Assembly (NCBI GenBank): GCA_023420415.1
Contig: JAEZWF010000033.1
Coordinates: 186,001 to 250,000 of the forward strand
Direction: 5' to 3'
DNA length: 64,000 nucleotides
Source: Actinomycetes bacterium
GTDB taxonomy: Bacteria > Actinomycetota > Actinomycetes > Actinomycetales > Dermatophilaceae
Shown here: positions 50,238 through 59,634 of the stretch, piece by piece
Layout of the letters: the number at the start of each line of letters is the position of its first letter
Numbering within the stretch: the stretch's first letter is position 1
Made by a program: the position numbers and the translations under genes
The notes under the pieces: generated by a model
The model's input: only the letters and a program-made list of their open reading frames with translations
Databases searched by the model: none
What the model was told of the DNA's origin: nothing

Positions 50238-51107
50238 TCAGGCCGCCTGCTCGCCGGTGCGCACCGGGTCGAGGACGAAGCCGTACTCGATGGTCTCGTG
50301 GTCGCCGGCCGGCTTCGGGTCGAGGATGAGCTCGGGCTTGACGGCCGAGGCGATGTCGTCCCCGTTGTGCTCGTCACCGGGGAAGTAGAGCTGGGGGGTG
50401 AGCAGCTCGTGCCCGTCGGCCGAGGCCTTGACGTGGATGTGCGCCGGGCGCCAGGCGTGCCATCCGGCGGCGGCGATGAGCTTGCCGCAGGAGCCGTCGG
50501 TCGGGATCTGGTAGGGCGCCGGGCGGATCGTGGTGATCTCGAAGTCGCCGTTCTCATCCGCGGTGAACGTGCCACGCAGGTTCCACTCGGGTATGCCGGG
50601 GGCGAACTGGGAGTAGAAGCCGTCGGCGTCGGCGTGCCACACCTCGACCTTGGCGCCGGACAGCGGCTCACCGGTGGTCGAGGTGACCTTGCCCGTCCAG
50701 ACCAGCGGGGTGCCGGATTCGCCGTCACGCATCGGCAGGGTGCCTCTGGCGCCCTGGTCGGGCGAGCCCGGCACGTAGTAGGGACCCTCGATCGTGCCCT
50801 TGTTGCCCTCGCGGTGCTCGGTGGCGACCTCCTCGACGACGTGCTCGATCCACACGTCCAGGAACAGCGGCCACTCGCCGTCATCGCCGACGCTGATGAG
50901 CCACGACTTCAGTGCGTTGTACTCGTCGTAGGTCACCTTGTGCTTGCGGATCGTGTCGTGGACAGCCTCGATGACCTCACGGGCGAGGAGGTTGACGCGC
51001 TCGGGGTCGGCGGCTGCGCCGGCCTTCTTGTCGCTGCGGAACCGCTCGGTGGCGGAGGCGCCCGACTTGGCTGCGGTGGCGGTCTCGGTGGTGGTGGTTT
51101 CACGCAT
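50238..51107 (-). CDS. catA: Catechol 1,2-dioxygenase
   Basis: 289 residues, intradiol dioxygenase with N-terminal helical dimerisation domain. Fe(III) ligands are visible: Y165 (DGFYSQF), Y199 (APYQIPTDG), H223 and H225 (PAHIHVK), with the GPYYVPGSP loop upstream. It cleaves catechol between its hydroxyls to cis,cis-muconate. A Thr-rich N-terminal tail of about 20 residues is longer than usual. AAGGAG before the ATG; 36 bp after catB on the minus strand. Confidence 0.96.
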   Translation of the reverse strand: MRETTTTETATAAKSGASATERFRSDKKAGAAADPERVNLLAREVIEAVHDTIRKHKVTYDEYNALKSWLISVGDDGEWPLFLDVWIEHVVEEVATEHREGNKGTIEGPYYVPGSPDQGARGTLPMRDGESGTPLVWTGKVTSTTGEPLSGAKVEVWHADADGFYSQFAPGIPEWNLRGTFTADENGDFEITTIRPAPYQIPTDGSCGKLIAAAGWHAWRPAHIHVKASADGHELLTPQLYFPGDEHNGDDIASAVKPELILDPKPAGDHETIEYGFVLDPVRTGEQAA

Positions 51108-51143
51108 GGTTCCTTCTCCTTGGTTACTGGTGGGTGGGTGCAG

Positions 51144-52247
51144 CTAGTGGTCGGTGCGGTAGCGGGCGAGCTTGGCCTCGTCGATCTCGACGCCCAGGCC
51201 CGCGCCGGACCGGACGGCGAGGTGGCCGCCGTGGATCGTGAGTGGCTCGGTCAGGAGGTCGTCACTCATGTCGAGGAAGTTGGAGAGCTCACCTGCTCGC
51301 GTGGCCGTGAGCCGGTATGCCGCCCCGAAGGCGACCGTGGCGACCGTCCCCAGCTGGCCGTCGATCTGGTTGCCCATGACGACCTCGACGCCGAGGCCCT
51401 CCGCGAGGTGGTGCACCCGCTGGGACTGGGTGAACCCGGTGCGCGCGGTCTTGATGCTCACCGCAGTGGCGGCGCCGGCGAGCAGCTCGCGCGTGACGTC
51501 GGCGGGGGTCACGGCCGACTCGTCGGCGATGAAGGGGACGCTGCACTGCTCGACCAGCCAGCGTCTGCCGAGGACGTCGTCGGCGGGACACAGCTCCTCG
51601 GCGAAGAGCAGGTCGAGGTCGGCCATCTCGTGCAGGGCTCGCGCTGCCTCCGACGCCGACCAGCCGCGGTTGCCGTCGACGTAGAGCTCGGCGTCGGGGC
51701 CGAGTCCCTCGCGCAGTGCGCGCACCACAGCGGTGTCGAGCCGGTAGGGGTGGCGGCCGACCTTCACCTTGAAGGTGGTGATGCCGTAGGTGTCGCGGAT
51801 GCGCTCCGCCTCGGCCACCATCGCGGCGGGCTCGTCGAAGCCGAGCATGTGTGAGACGCGCATCCGGTCGGTGTAGCCACCCAGGAGGTCCGTGACCGAG
51901 GTGTCGAGCGTGCGACCGAGGGCGTCCCAGACGGCCATGTCGACGGCCGACTTGGCGGCCGGGTTGGCGACGGTGCGCGCCAGGCGGGTGCCGATGACCT
52001 CGCGCTCGAGCAGGCGGGTGCCGACCACCTGAGGGGCGAAGAGGTCACGGACCGCTGCGACGATGCTGGCCTGCGTCTCGCCGTAGGTGAAGGGACGAGG
52101 TGGCGCGTCCGCGACCCCGACGACTCCTTCGTCGGTGTGCACCCGCACGAGGACATGCTCGGCCACGCTGACCTCGCCGCTGGCGAACCGCAACGGCTTG
52201 CGGTACGGGATGGCGTAGGGAATCGCCTCGACACTGATGACCTTCAT
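51144..52247 (-). CDS. catB: Muconate cycloisomerase
   Basis: 367 residues of the enolase superfamily, MLE subgroup: catalytic lysines K160/K162 in TFKVKVG, metal ligands D191 (YVDGNRGW), Glu in FAEELCP (E217/E218) and D242 (FIADES), and general acid K266 (VSIKTART). It turns cis,cis-muconate into (+)-muconolactone. ATGA overlap with the upstream LysR gene. Confidence 0.95.
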   Translation of the reverse strand: MKVISVEAIPYAIPYRKPLRFASGEVSVAEHVLVRVHTDEGVVGVADAPPRPFTYGETQASIVAAVRDLFAPQVVGTRLLEREVIGTRLARTVANPAAKSAVDMAVWDALGRTLDTSVTDLLGGYTDRMRVSHMLGFDEPAAMVAEAERIRDTYGITTFKVKVGRHPYRLDTAVVRALREGLGPDAELYVDGNRGWSASEAARALHEMADLDLLFAEELCPADDVLGRRWLVEQCSVPFIADESAVTPADVTRELLAGAATAVSIKTARTGFTQSQRVHHLAEGLGVEVVMGNQIDGQLGTVATVAFGAAYRLTATRAGELSNFLDMSDDLLTEPLTIHGGHLAVRSGAGLGVEIDEAKLARYRTDH

Positions 52248-53158
52248 CGCCGGGCCCGCTCCCGCTCGGCCGACTCAGTGCCGGAGGTGGCATCGCCGGT
52301 GAGCACCCCGACCAGTGACTCGACGAGGGCCGGGGGGTGCTCCCGCCAGGCCAGGGCCAGGTCGACGCTGCCGGCATCCACGACGTCCCGGATGACGAGT
52401 CCCTCCAGCGGCAGTGACCGGGCCGAGGTGGGCACGAGGCCGATGCCGAGTCCCGCCGCCACGAGGGCGAGCAGGACGGCGGTGCCGGGGGCCACGTGCT
52501 CGCGCCTCGGCGCGAAGCCGGCCACGCGGCATACCTCCATCACCGCCTCGTTGACCGCGGAGTCCTTGCTGGCGTAGAGCACGAAGGGTTCGCTGCGCAG
52601 GTCGGCGAGCGCGACCTCCGGTTCGTCGACGAGCCGGTGCCCGGCCGGCAGGGCGAGCACGAGCGGCTCGGCCTCGATCGTCTGGGTGACGATGCCCGCG
52701 CCGGTCGCCGGGGGGCGCAGGACCGCCAGGTCGAGCTCGCCGGCACGCAGGCCGTCGCACAGCTGCGGCGTGAGCTGGTCGGCGTGCACCTCGAGGGCCA
52801 CCTCGGGCAGCTCGCGCTCGATGGCGCGGGCGATGCGAGGCAGCTGAGAGAAGACGGCCGTGCCGGTGAACCCGATGCGCGCCAGACCGCGGCGGCCGTC
52901 GGCGATGCGCTGGACGCCGGAGGTGCTGGCCTCGACCGAGTCGAGGATGCGGCGGGCCTCCTCCAGGAGGTACTCGCCGGCGGGGGTGAGGGCCACCTGG
53001 CGCGAGGTGCGGGTGAAGAGCGCGGCGCCGAGGTGGGCCTCGAGCTGGCGGATCGACTGCGACAGCGCCGGCTGGGCCATGTGCAGCCGCTCGGCGGCGC
53101 GGCCGAAGTGGCACGTCTCGGCGACGGCCACGAAGTAGCGCAGGTGACGCAGCTCCAT
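52244..53158 (-). CDS. LysR-family regulator of the cat (and perhaps ben) genes
   Basis: 304 residues: N-terminal LTTR helix-turn-helix (MELRHLRYFVAVAETCHFGRAAERLHMAQPALSQSIRQLE) and a C-terminal effector domain of the CatR/BenM/CatM kind, which in that family responds to cis,cis-muconate and benzoate. Instead of the usual divergence from its target, it is the first gene of the cat operon and is divergent from ben. ATG at 53158 with AAGGAGG 7 nt before it. Which effectors it uses cannot be read from sequence. Confidence 0.88.
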   Translation of the reverse strand: MELRHLRYFVAVAETCHFGRAAERLHMAQPALSQSIRQLEAHLGAALFTRTSRQVALTPAGEYLLEEARRILDSVEASTSGVQRIADGRRGLARIGFTGTAVFSQLPRIARAIERELPEVALEVHADQLTPQLCDGLRAGELDLAVLRPPATGAGIVTQTIEAEPLVLALPAGHRLVDEPEVALADLRSEPFVLYASKDSAVNEAVMEVCRVAGFAPRREHVAPGTAVLLALVAAGLGIGLVPTSARSLPLEGLVIRDVVDAGSVDLALAWREHPPALVESLVGVLTGDATSGTESAERERARR

Positions 53159-53251
53159 CGGTCCCTCCTTGGCTTCGTCGCCTCGGCGGTGAGGCGATTC
53201 ATTCACGGTAGGGATGGATATTGAGTCAACACAAGGTCTTGTTTGCCGACT

Positions 53252-53274
53252 ATTGATCGACTGGCCATATCAAT
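53252..53274. promoter_or_regulatory. LysR-type operator between the cat and ben operons
   Basis: ATTGAT-N11-ATCAAT, a perfect 6-bp inverted repeat with the T-N11-A core of LTTR sites, lies in the 223-bp divergent region. A second small palindrome ACAAGGTCTTGT is at 53231-53242. Both sit 70-130 bp from either start codon, as expected for activator sites serving one or both promoters. Confidence 0.6.
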
Positions 53275-53381
53275 GGCCCCCTGGGTCAGGACTGGGCACC
53301 TGCCCGGTGTGCCGGGCGCGTCGCGCTGTCACGGTGGTTCGAATCAGCCAACCGGGAAGCAACGAGGCACCTGGAGGAGCC

Positions 53382-54791
53382 ATGACCCAGTCGCTGGACC
53401 ACCTGAAGGACGTGCTGTCGAACGCCGTCGTCGATGACAGCCAGTCGGGCGTCTACCGCGCCAACCGGCGGATCTTCACCGACGAGGAGATCTTCGAGCT
53501 GGAGATGAAGCACATCTTCGAGGGCAACTGGCTCTACCTTGCCCATGAGAGCCAGGTGCCGAACCCCGGCGACTACTTCACGACCTACATGGGTCGCCAG
53601 CCGGTCGTCATCACCCGCGACAAGGACGGCGAGCTGCACCTGCTCATCAACGCCTGCGCCCACCGCGGGGCGATGATCTGCCGGCGCAAGACCGACAACC
53701 GCACCACACTGACCTGCCCCTTCCACGGCTGGACGTTCCGCAACGACGGGACCCTGCTCAAGGTCAAGGACCCCGACGGTGCCGGCTACCCGGACACCTT
53801 CGACACCGACGGGTCGCACAACATGACCAAGGTGGCCCGGTTCGACTCCTACCGCGGGTTCCTGTTCGGCAGCCTCAACGCCGACGTCCTGCCGCTCGAG
53901 GAGCACATCGGCGACACGGTCAAGGTCATCGACATGCTCGTCGACCAGTCGCCCGAGGGCCTGGAGGTCCTGCGCGGTGCGTCCACCTACACCTACGACG
54001 GCAACTGGAAGGTCCAGGCCGAGAACGGCGCCGACGGCTACCACGTCACCGCGACCCACTGGAACTACGCGGCCACGACCTCCCGGCGCAACACCGGCGA
54101 CTCGGCCAACCAGACCAAGACCCTCGACGCCGGCAGCTGGGGCAAGTCCGGCGGCGGCTACTGGTCCTACCCCAACGGCCACCTCTGCCTGTGGACCTGG
54201 GCCGGCAACCCGCAGGACCGTCCGCTCTGGGACCGGATGGACGAGCTCAAGGAGCGGTTCGGCGACGCCAAGGGCGAGTTCATGGTCAAGGGCAGCCGCA
54301 ACCTGTGCCTCTACCCGAACGTGTACCTGATGGACCAGTTCTCCACGCAGATCCGGCACTTCCGCCCGATCGCGCCGGACCAGACCGAGGTGACGATCTA
54401 CTGCATCGCCCCCAAGGGCGAGAGTGCCGAGTCGCGCGCCTGGCGTATCCGGCAGTACGAGGACTTCTTCAACGCCTCGGGCATGGCGACGCCTGACGAC
54501 CTCGAGGAGTTCCGGTCGTGCCAGCTGACCTTCCAGGCCTCGGCTGCGCCGTGGAACGACATGAGCCGTGGCGCCCAGCACTGGCTGTCGGGTCCGGACG
54601 AGGTCGCCGAGTCGTTGGGTATGCCGGGTGTCGTCTCCGCCGGTCTCAAGAACGAGGACGAGGGGTTGTACCCGGTCCAGCACGGCTACTGGCTGATGGT
54701 GATGCGGGAGGCCGTGGCCCAGGAGCAGGCGGCCGCCGACGAGCTCGAGGCGAGCCAGGTTGCGACGACCGGGACGGCGGTGGCGTCATGA
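53382..54791 (+). CDS. benA: Benzoate 1,2-dioxygenase large (alpha) subunit
   Basis: 469 residues. Rieske centre ligands C92, H94 (CAHRG) and C112, H115 (CPFHGW); mononuclear iron His at H221 and H226 with the bridging D218 (ENGADGYHVTATH). It resembles benzoate/toluate dioxygenase alpha subunits, which add O2 to benzoate to give the cis-1,2-diol carboxylate. GGAGG before the ATG. First gene of ben; ATGA overlap with benB. Confidence 0.96.
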   Translation: MTQSLDHLKDVLSNAVVDDSQSGVYRANRRIFTDEEIFELEMKHIFEGNWLYLAHESQVPNPGDYFTTYMGRQPVVITRDKDGELHLLINACAHRGAMICRRKTDNRTTLTCPFHGWTFRNDGTLLKVKDPDGAGYPDTFDTDGSHNMTKVARFDSYRGFLFGSLNADVLPLEEHIGDTVKVIDMLVDQSPEGLEVLRGASTYTYDGNWKVQAENGADGYHVTATHWNYAATTSRRNTGDSANQTKTLDAGSWGKSGGGYWSYPNGHLCLWTWAGNPQDRPLWDRMDELKERFGDAKGEFMVKGSRNLCLYPNVYLMDQFSTQIRHFRPIAPDQTEVTIYCIAPKGESAESRAWRIRQYEDFFNASGMATPDDLEEFRSCQLTFQASAAPWNDMSRGAQHWLSGPDEVAESLGMPGVVSAGLKNEDEGLYPVQHGYWLMVMREAVAQEQAAADELEASQVATTGTAVAS

Positions 54792-55357
54792 CGACCACGA
54801 CGAACGGCGCACCCGCCCCGACGACCCAACCAGGCGGCATACCCGCGGCTGCGATCGCTGAGGGAAAGGCCTTGTCGCAGAACGACATCGAGCAGTTCCT
54901 CTACCGCGAGGCGCGGCATCTCGACGACCGCGAGTTCGAGAAGTGGCTCGAGTGCTATGCCGACGACTGCGAGTACTGGATGCCGGCGTGGGCCGATGAC
55001 GACCGGCTCACCGACGACCCGCAGCAGGAGATCTCGCTGATCTACTACCCCAACAAGGGCGGTCTCGAGGACCGCATCTTCCGGATCCGCACCGAGCGCT
55101 CGAGCGCGACGTCCATCCCGGAGCCGCGGACCAACCACAACATCAGCAACGTCGAGGTGATCGAGCGGCGCGGGGACGTGCTGGACGTGCGTTTCAACTG
55201 GCACACCATGTACTTCCGCTACAAGACCGTCGACCCCTACTACGGCACGTCGTTCTACACGATCGACTTCTCCGGGGACTCGCCGCTCATCCGCCGCAAG
55301 ACCGTGGTGCTCAAGAACGACTACATCCACCACGTCGTCGACGTCTACCACTTCTGA
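54788..55357 (+). CDS. benB: Benzoate 1,2-dioxygenase small (beta) subunit
   Basis: 189 residues of the cystatin-like ring-hydroxylating beta-subunit family: FLYREARHLDDREFEKWLECYADDCEYWMPAW, RTNHNISNVEVIERRGD and the C-terminal VLKNDYIHHVVDVYHF. It is structural in the alpha3beta3 hexamer. An octamer in the 5' end forces a G-I-P stretch (ATA codon). Overlaps benA. Confidence 0.95.
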   Translation: MTTTTNGAPAPTTQPGGIPAAAIAEGKALSQNDIEQFLYREARHLDDREFEKWLECYADDCEYWMPAWADDDRLTDDPQQEISLIYYPNKGGLEDRIFRIRTERSSATSIPEPRTNHNISNVEVIERRGDVLDVRFNWHTMYFRYKTVDPYYGTSFYTIDFSGDSPLIRRKTVVLKNDYIHHVVDVYHF

Positions 55358-55375
55358 GGGGTCGGGTGAGCAGTC

Positions 55376-58195
55376 ATGACGACGTATGCCGCGCCGCCCA
55401 GTGGCGGACACCAGGTCGCCCTGTCGTTCGAGGACGGCGTCACCCGGTTCATCACCTGTCGTGAGGACCAGACGGTCGCCGATGCGTCCTACCGGGCTCG
55501 CATCAACATCCCGCTCGACTGCCGCGACGGCGCGTGCGGGACGTGCAAGGCGTTCTGCGAGTCGGGCGACTTCGACGGGGGCACCTACATCGACGACGCG
55601 CTGAGCGACTCCGAGGCCGCCGAGGGCTACGTGCTGCCGTGCAGCATGAAGCCACGCTCGGACCTCGTGCTCCAGATCGCGTCGACGTCAGCGGTGGCCA
55701 AGACGCAGGCTGCGACGTTTACCGGGACGCTGACGCGGCTCGAGCGGCTGTCGCCGACGACGGTGGCGCTGTCCGTCGAGATCCCGGACCGCGACAAGCT
55801 CACCTTCCTGCCCGGGCAGTACGTCAACATCGCCGTGCCGGGCAGCGACGAGACCCGGTCGTACTCCTTCAGCAGCGCGCCGGACGAGGCTGAGCTCAGC
55901 TTCCTGGTCAAGCTGTCGCCCGGTGGCTTGATGACCGAGCACCTGAACTCCGTTGCGGCAGTGGGGGACTCGGTCACCTTCACCGGACCCCTGGGGAGCT
56001 TCTTCCTGCGCGAGACGGCCCGGCCGGCGCTGCTGCTGGCCGGTGGCACGGGGCTCGCGCCGATCCTCGCGATCCTGCGCAAGCTGCGGGCCGACGGCAA
56101 CCAACGACCGATCCACCTGGTCTACGGCGTCGGCACCGACGACGACCTGGTCGAGCTCGACACCATCGAGGAGCTCGCCGCCGACCTCCCCGGCCTCACC
56201 TGGGACTACTGCGTCTCCGACCAGGGCAGCTCCGCACCCAACAAGGGTTACGTCACCACCCTCATCCGCGACGAGCACCTGCATGGCGGCGATGTCGCCG
56301 TCTACCTCTGCGGGCCGCCGCCCATGGTCGAGTCGGTGCGAAAGCACTTCTCGGACAAGGGATTGAACCCAACGGGCTTCTACTACGAGAAGTTCGCCCT
56401 CGCTGCCGCGGGAGCGGAGCCGGAGGCGGACCCGTCGGAGGGGGGCGTCGCGGAGTCGCCCTTGGCCCCGTCGGCAACGTCGCCGACACCCGGGTATGCC
56501 GCCGTGTCACCTCGCGTGGCTCCCCTCGCCGTGGTGCCCGACCCCGGCCTGGCCCGCGAGGTGGCCCGGCAGCCGGTCTTCGTGCCGCGGGAGACAGCGC
56601 CCTTGGATGCGGTGACCGCGGAGCTGGACCCGGCGGCGGACGCTGCGCTGCTCCGTCAGGTGGCACGGCAGACCGTGTTCGGCTCTGCCGCAACGGGATC
56701 CGCGTCGGATCCTGTCCAGCTGGTGGCGGACGATGGGCTCGTCCTCGACCCCGCTGCACGCGAGGTCACGCGACAGACCGTGTTCCCCGCCCGCGACGTC
56801 GAACAGCTCGTCGCCCCGACAGTCTCCGCGCCTCCCGCATCTCTTGCGCCTCCCGCTCATCCCGAGGCTCCCGTGTCGACCACGACGCCCGTGGAACCCG
56901 GGCGCCCGGGTGAGCCCGCGGCATACGAGATCGGCGAGGAGCACCCGTCGGTGCACGAGTCGGACGCGGTCTTCGAGGCGCGACAGGCGTTGGAGCTCGG
57001 GGCGATCGAGCTGACCATCGGCCGGCTCAGCACCCAGCAGCTCGCCGGCTACCGGTTGCTCGCCGAGTCCACGCTGCGCTATGTCGACACGACGGCCGAG
57101 CGGTTCGTCGACGCCGGCGCCTACACCGAATCCAACGCGGCGTTCCACGACTACCTGTTTGCCCAGACCCGCAACGAGCACCTGTTGCAGGCCTACCAGG
57201 CGCTCGGGGTCAAGGGGCACATGGACCAGGTGCTGCGCGGCGCCACGTGGTGCCACCCTCGGTGTGCCACCGACCACGTCGAGATCGTCGAGGCGTTCGA
57301 GGCCGGTGACCGGGAGACAGCCCGTCGACTGGTCACCGAGCACGCGGAGCGCTCGAAGGTGACGATGCGCCGTGCGATGGCGGACGCGCAGCAAAGGCTG
57401 CGACCGGCGTTCCTCAGCCCGGGCCGGTTCGACGGGCTGTCGGTCCTCGTCACCGGAACCGCTCAGGGCATCGGCGAGGCGGTGGCCCGTCGGATCAGCG
57501 CCGAGGGTGGCTCCGTCATCTTGGCGGACCGGTCCGACCTCGTGGAGGGGATGGCTTCCGAGCTGGCCGCCGCAGGTCGCGAATCCCTCGCTGTCACAGC
57601 GGATCTCGAGACCTGGGAGGGTGCGAAGACAGTCATCGACGCCGCTCTGGCCAGGTTTGGCCGGGTCGATGTCGCCATCCACACGGTCGGCGGCACCATC
57701 TGGGCCAAGCCGTTCACGGAGTACCCGCCCGAGCAGGTCGAGGCGGAGATCTCCCGGTCACTCTTCCCCACGCTGTGGGGGTGCCGCGCGGTGGCGCCCC
57801 ACATGGCGCAGCGCGGCAGCGGCACGATCGTGAACGTCTCGTCGGTCGCGACGCGAGGACTCCACCGAGTCCCGTATGCCGCGGCCAAGGGTGGCGTCAA
57901 CGCCATCACCCAGAGCCTGGCCATGGAGCTCGCCCCCTCCGGCGTGCGCGTCGTGGCCACGGCACCCGGCGGCACCGAGGCGCCCCCGCGGCGGATCCCG
58001 CGCGGTCCCTCCCCGGAGTCGGAGCAGGAGAAGGACTGGTACCAGACGATCGTGGACCAGACCGTCGACAGCTCGCTGCTCAAGCGCTACGGAACGCTCG
58101 ACGAGCAGGCCGCAGCGATCTGCTTCGTCGCCTCACCCGAGGCGTCGTACATCACCGGCACCGTCCTGCCTGTCGCTGGCGGCGACCTCGGCTGA
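55376..58195 (+). CDS. BenC-FCD-BenD fusion: dioxygenase reductase, effector domain and diol dehydrogenase
   Basis: 939 residues. 1-340 is BenC: 2Fe-2S Cys at C49, C54, C57 and C89, flavin-binding RSYSFSSAP (161-169), NAD-binding GGTGLAPI and CGPPPM. 341-515 is a Pro/Ala-rich linker with one motif three times: 394-402, 427-435 and 462-470, consensus R[EQ]V[AT]RQ[PT]VF. About 520-672 is a helical FCD domain as in GntR regulators; H591, H634 and H656 are in place to bind metal or acid. No winged helix precedes it. 686-939 is BenD, an SDR (TGTAQGIG, Y834 and K838). The joined chain would reduce BenAB and oxidise its diol product to catechol; the FCD may sense a pathway acid. Fusion is seen directly; the FCD's role is inference. 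Confidence 0.93.
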   Translation: MTTYAAPPSGGHQVALSFEDGVTRFITCREDQTVADASYRARINIPLDCRDGACGTCKAFCESGDFDGGTYIDDALSDSEAAEGYVLPCSMKPRSDLVLQIASTSAVAKTQAATFTGTLTRLERLSPTTVALSVEIPDRDKLTFLPGQYVNIAVPGSDETRSYSFSSAPDEAELSFLVKLSPGGLMTEHLNSVAAVGDSVTFTGPLGSFFLRETARPALLLAGGTGLAPILAILRKLRADGNQRPIHLVYGVGTDDDLVELDTIEELAADLPGLTWDYCVSDQGSSAPNKGYVTTLIRDEHLHGGDVAVYLCGPPPMVESVRKHFSDKGLNPTGFYYEKFALAAAGAEPEADPSEGGVAESPLAPSATSPTPGYAAVSPRVAPLAVVPDPGLAREVARQPVFVPRETAPLDAVTAELDPAADAALLRQVARQTVFGSAATGSASDPVQLVADDGLVLDPAAREVTRQTVFPARDVEQLVAPTVSAPPASLAPPAHPEAPVSTTTPVEPGRPGEPAAYEIGEEHPSVHESDAVFEARQALELGAIELTIGRLSTQQLAGYRLLAESTLRYVDTTAERFVDAGAYTESNAAFHDYLFAQTRNEHLLQAYQALGVKGHMDQVLRGATWCHPRCATDHVEIVEAFEAGDRETARRLVTEHAERSKVTMRRAMADAQQRLRPAFLSPGRFDGLSVLVTGTAQGIGEAVARRISAEGGSVILADRSDLVEGMASELAAAGRESLAVTADLETWEGAKTVIDAALARFGRVDVAIHTVGGTIWAKPFTEYPPEQVEAEISRSLFPTLWGCRAVAPHMAQRGSGTIVNVSSVATRGLHRVPYAAAKGGVNAITQSLAMELAPSGVRVVATAPGGTEAPPRRIPRGPSPESEQEKDWYQTIVDQTVDSSLLKRYGTLDEQAAAICFVASPEASYITGTVLPVAGGDLG

Positions 58196-58269
58196 CGTCT
58201 GTCGCAAACCCGCCGGCACCAGTCCGCACCTCTGCTCACGCGAGCACCCAGCCCCAAGGGAGTCCCCTC

Positions 58270-59634
58270 ATGTCCACCATCACCTCAGACGGCAACGCCT
58301 TACGTCGACGCAGCACCACCTGGGTCGTCGTCCTGTCGATGCTCGCCCTCGTCTTCGACGGCTACGACCTCGTCGTCTACGGCACCGTCGTGCCCACCCT
58401 GCTCAACGACCCGAGCCAGCTCGGGCCGCTCACGCCGACCCAGGCCGGCGCGCTCGGTTCGTACGCACTCATCGGTGTCCTCGTCGGCGCCCTGACCGCG
58501 GGTGCGGTCGGGGACTGGATCGGCCGCCGCCGCGTCATCCTCGTCAACCTCGCGTGGTTCTCGATCGGTATGGGCGCCACGGCGCTCACGACCTCGGTGC
58601 AGACCTTCGGGGTCTTCCGGTTCTTCACCGGCATCGGTGTCGGGGCGCTCGTCGCCACCGTCGGTGCACTGGTGGCCGAGTTCGCGCCGGCAGAGAAGCG
58701 CAACCTGCTGAATGCCGTTGTCTACAGCGGGGTTCCGGCCGGCGGTGTGCTTGCTGCACTGGTTGCCCTGGTGGTGCCCGACGCGGCGGGGTGGCGGCCG
58801 TTGTTCTGGATCGGTGCCCTGCCGATCGTGCTCCTCCTCCCGTTGGCGGTCGTCAAGCTCCCGGAGTCACCCCGGTGGCTGGTGGCCCGCGGCCGCCTCG
58901 ACGAGGCACGCGAGCTCGCGGCTCGCACCGGTGTCCCCCTGACTGAAGCCGGACCGACCACGCAGGCCGCCCCCGCGGCAGACGCCTCGCGCGTCGGATT
59001 CGGCGCGCTGGTGCGCCCGCCCCTCGCCTGGCCCACCCTCCTGCTCGGCACGATGAGCTTCGGCGGGCTGCTGCTGACCTACGGGCTCAACACCTGGCTG
59101 CCGCAGATCATGCAGGGCAACGGCTACGGAAAGTCCTACTCCCTCACCTTCCTGCTCGTGCTCAACCTCGGCGCCATCGTGGGCGGCCTGCTCGCCTCCC
59201 GCGTGGCTGACCGACGGGGTGCAAAGCCAGTGGTGGCAACGACTTTCGTGCTGGCCGCGATCACGCTGGCGATCCTGCCGCTCAAGCTGCCCTTCGCCGT
59301 GGTCGTGGCCGCGGTGGCGCTGGCCGGCATCGGCACGATCGGCACCCAGGTGCTGATCTACGGCCTCGTCTCCAACTACTACCCGACGCGGGCGCGGGCC
59401 GCTGGGGTCGCGTGGTGCGCCGGGTTCGGCCGACTTGGCGGGATCGTCGGACCGGTCATCGGTGGCGCCCTTGTGAGCGCCGGGGTCGGTGGCACAACCG
59501 CGTTCTACGTGTTCGCCGGGGTCTCGCTCCTCGGCGCGCTGGTCACCTCACTCGTGCCGCGGTCGCCGCACACCGAGCCCTCCGCCCCCACCACGGCACC
59601 GGTGGGGCCCGAGGCCTCTACTGTGGCGGTGTGA
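58270..59634 (+). CDS. benK: Benzoate MFS transporter (AAHS family)
   Basis: 454 residues, 12 helices. First helix FDGYDLVVYGTVVPTLL has the D-G-x-D of aromatic acid:H+ symporters, followed by GAVGDWIGRRRVILV (motif A) and a second RVADRRG at the middle. It imports benzoate with protons. 74 bp after the fused gene without a clear terminator; its stop overlaps the regulator GTG. Confidence 0.92.
   Translation: MSTITSDGNALRRRSTTWVVVLSMLALVFDGYDLVVYGTVVPTLLNDPSQLGPLTPTQAGALGSYALIGVLVGALTAGAVGDWIGRRRVILVNLAWFSIGMGATALTTSVQTFGVFRFFTGIGVGALVATVGALVAEFAPAEKRNLLNAVVYSGVPAGGVLAALVALVVPDAAGWRPLFWIGALPIVLLLPLAVVKLPESPRWLVARGRLDEARELAARTGVPLTEAGPTTQAAPAADASRVGFGALVRPPLAWPTLLLGTMSFGGLLLTYGLNTWLPQIMQGNGYGKSYSLTFLLVLNLGAIVGGLLASRVADRRGAKPVVATTFVLAAITLAILPLKLPFAVVVAAVALAGIGTIGTQVLIYGLVSNYYPTRARAAGVAWCAGFGRLGGIVGPVIGGALVSAGVGGTTAFYVFAGVSLLGALVTSLVPRSPHTEPSAPTTAPVGPEASTVAV

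Noticed and set aside
53320..53365. A tRNA T-loop-like sequence before benA
   Set aside because: GGTTCGAATC is present but the flanking bases do not pair into a T-stem and no acceptor, D or anticodon arm surrounds it.
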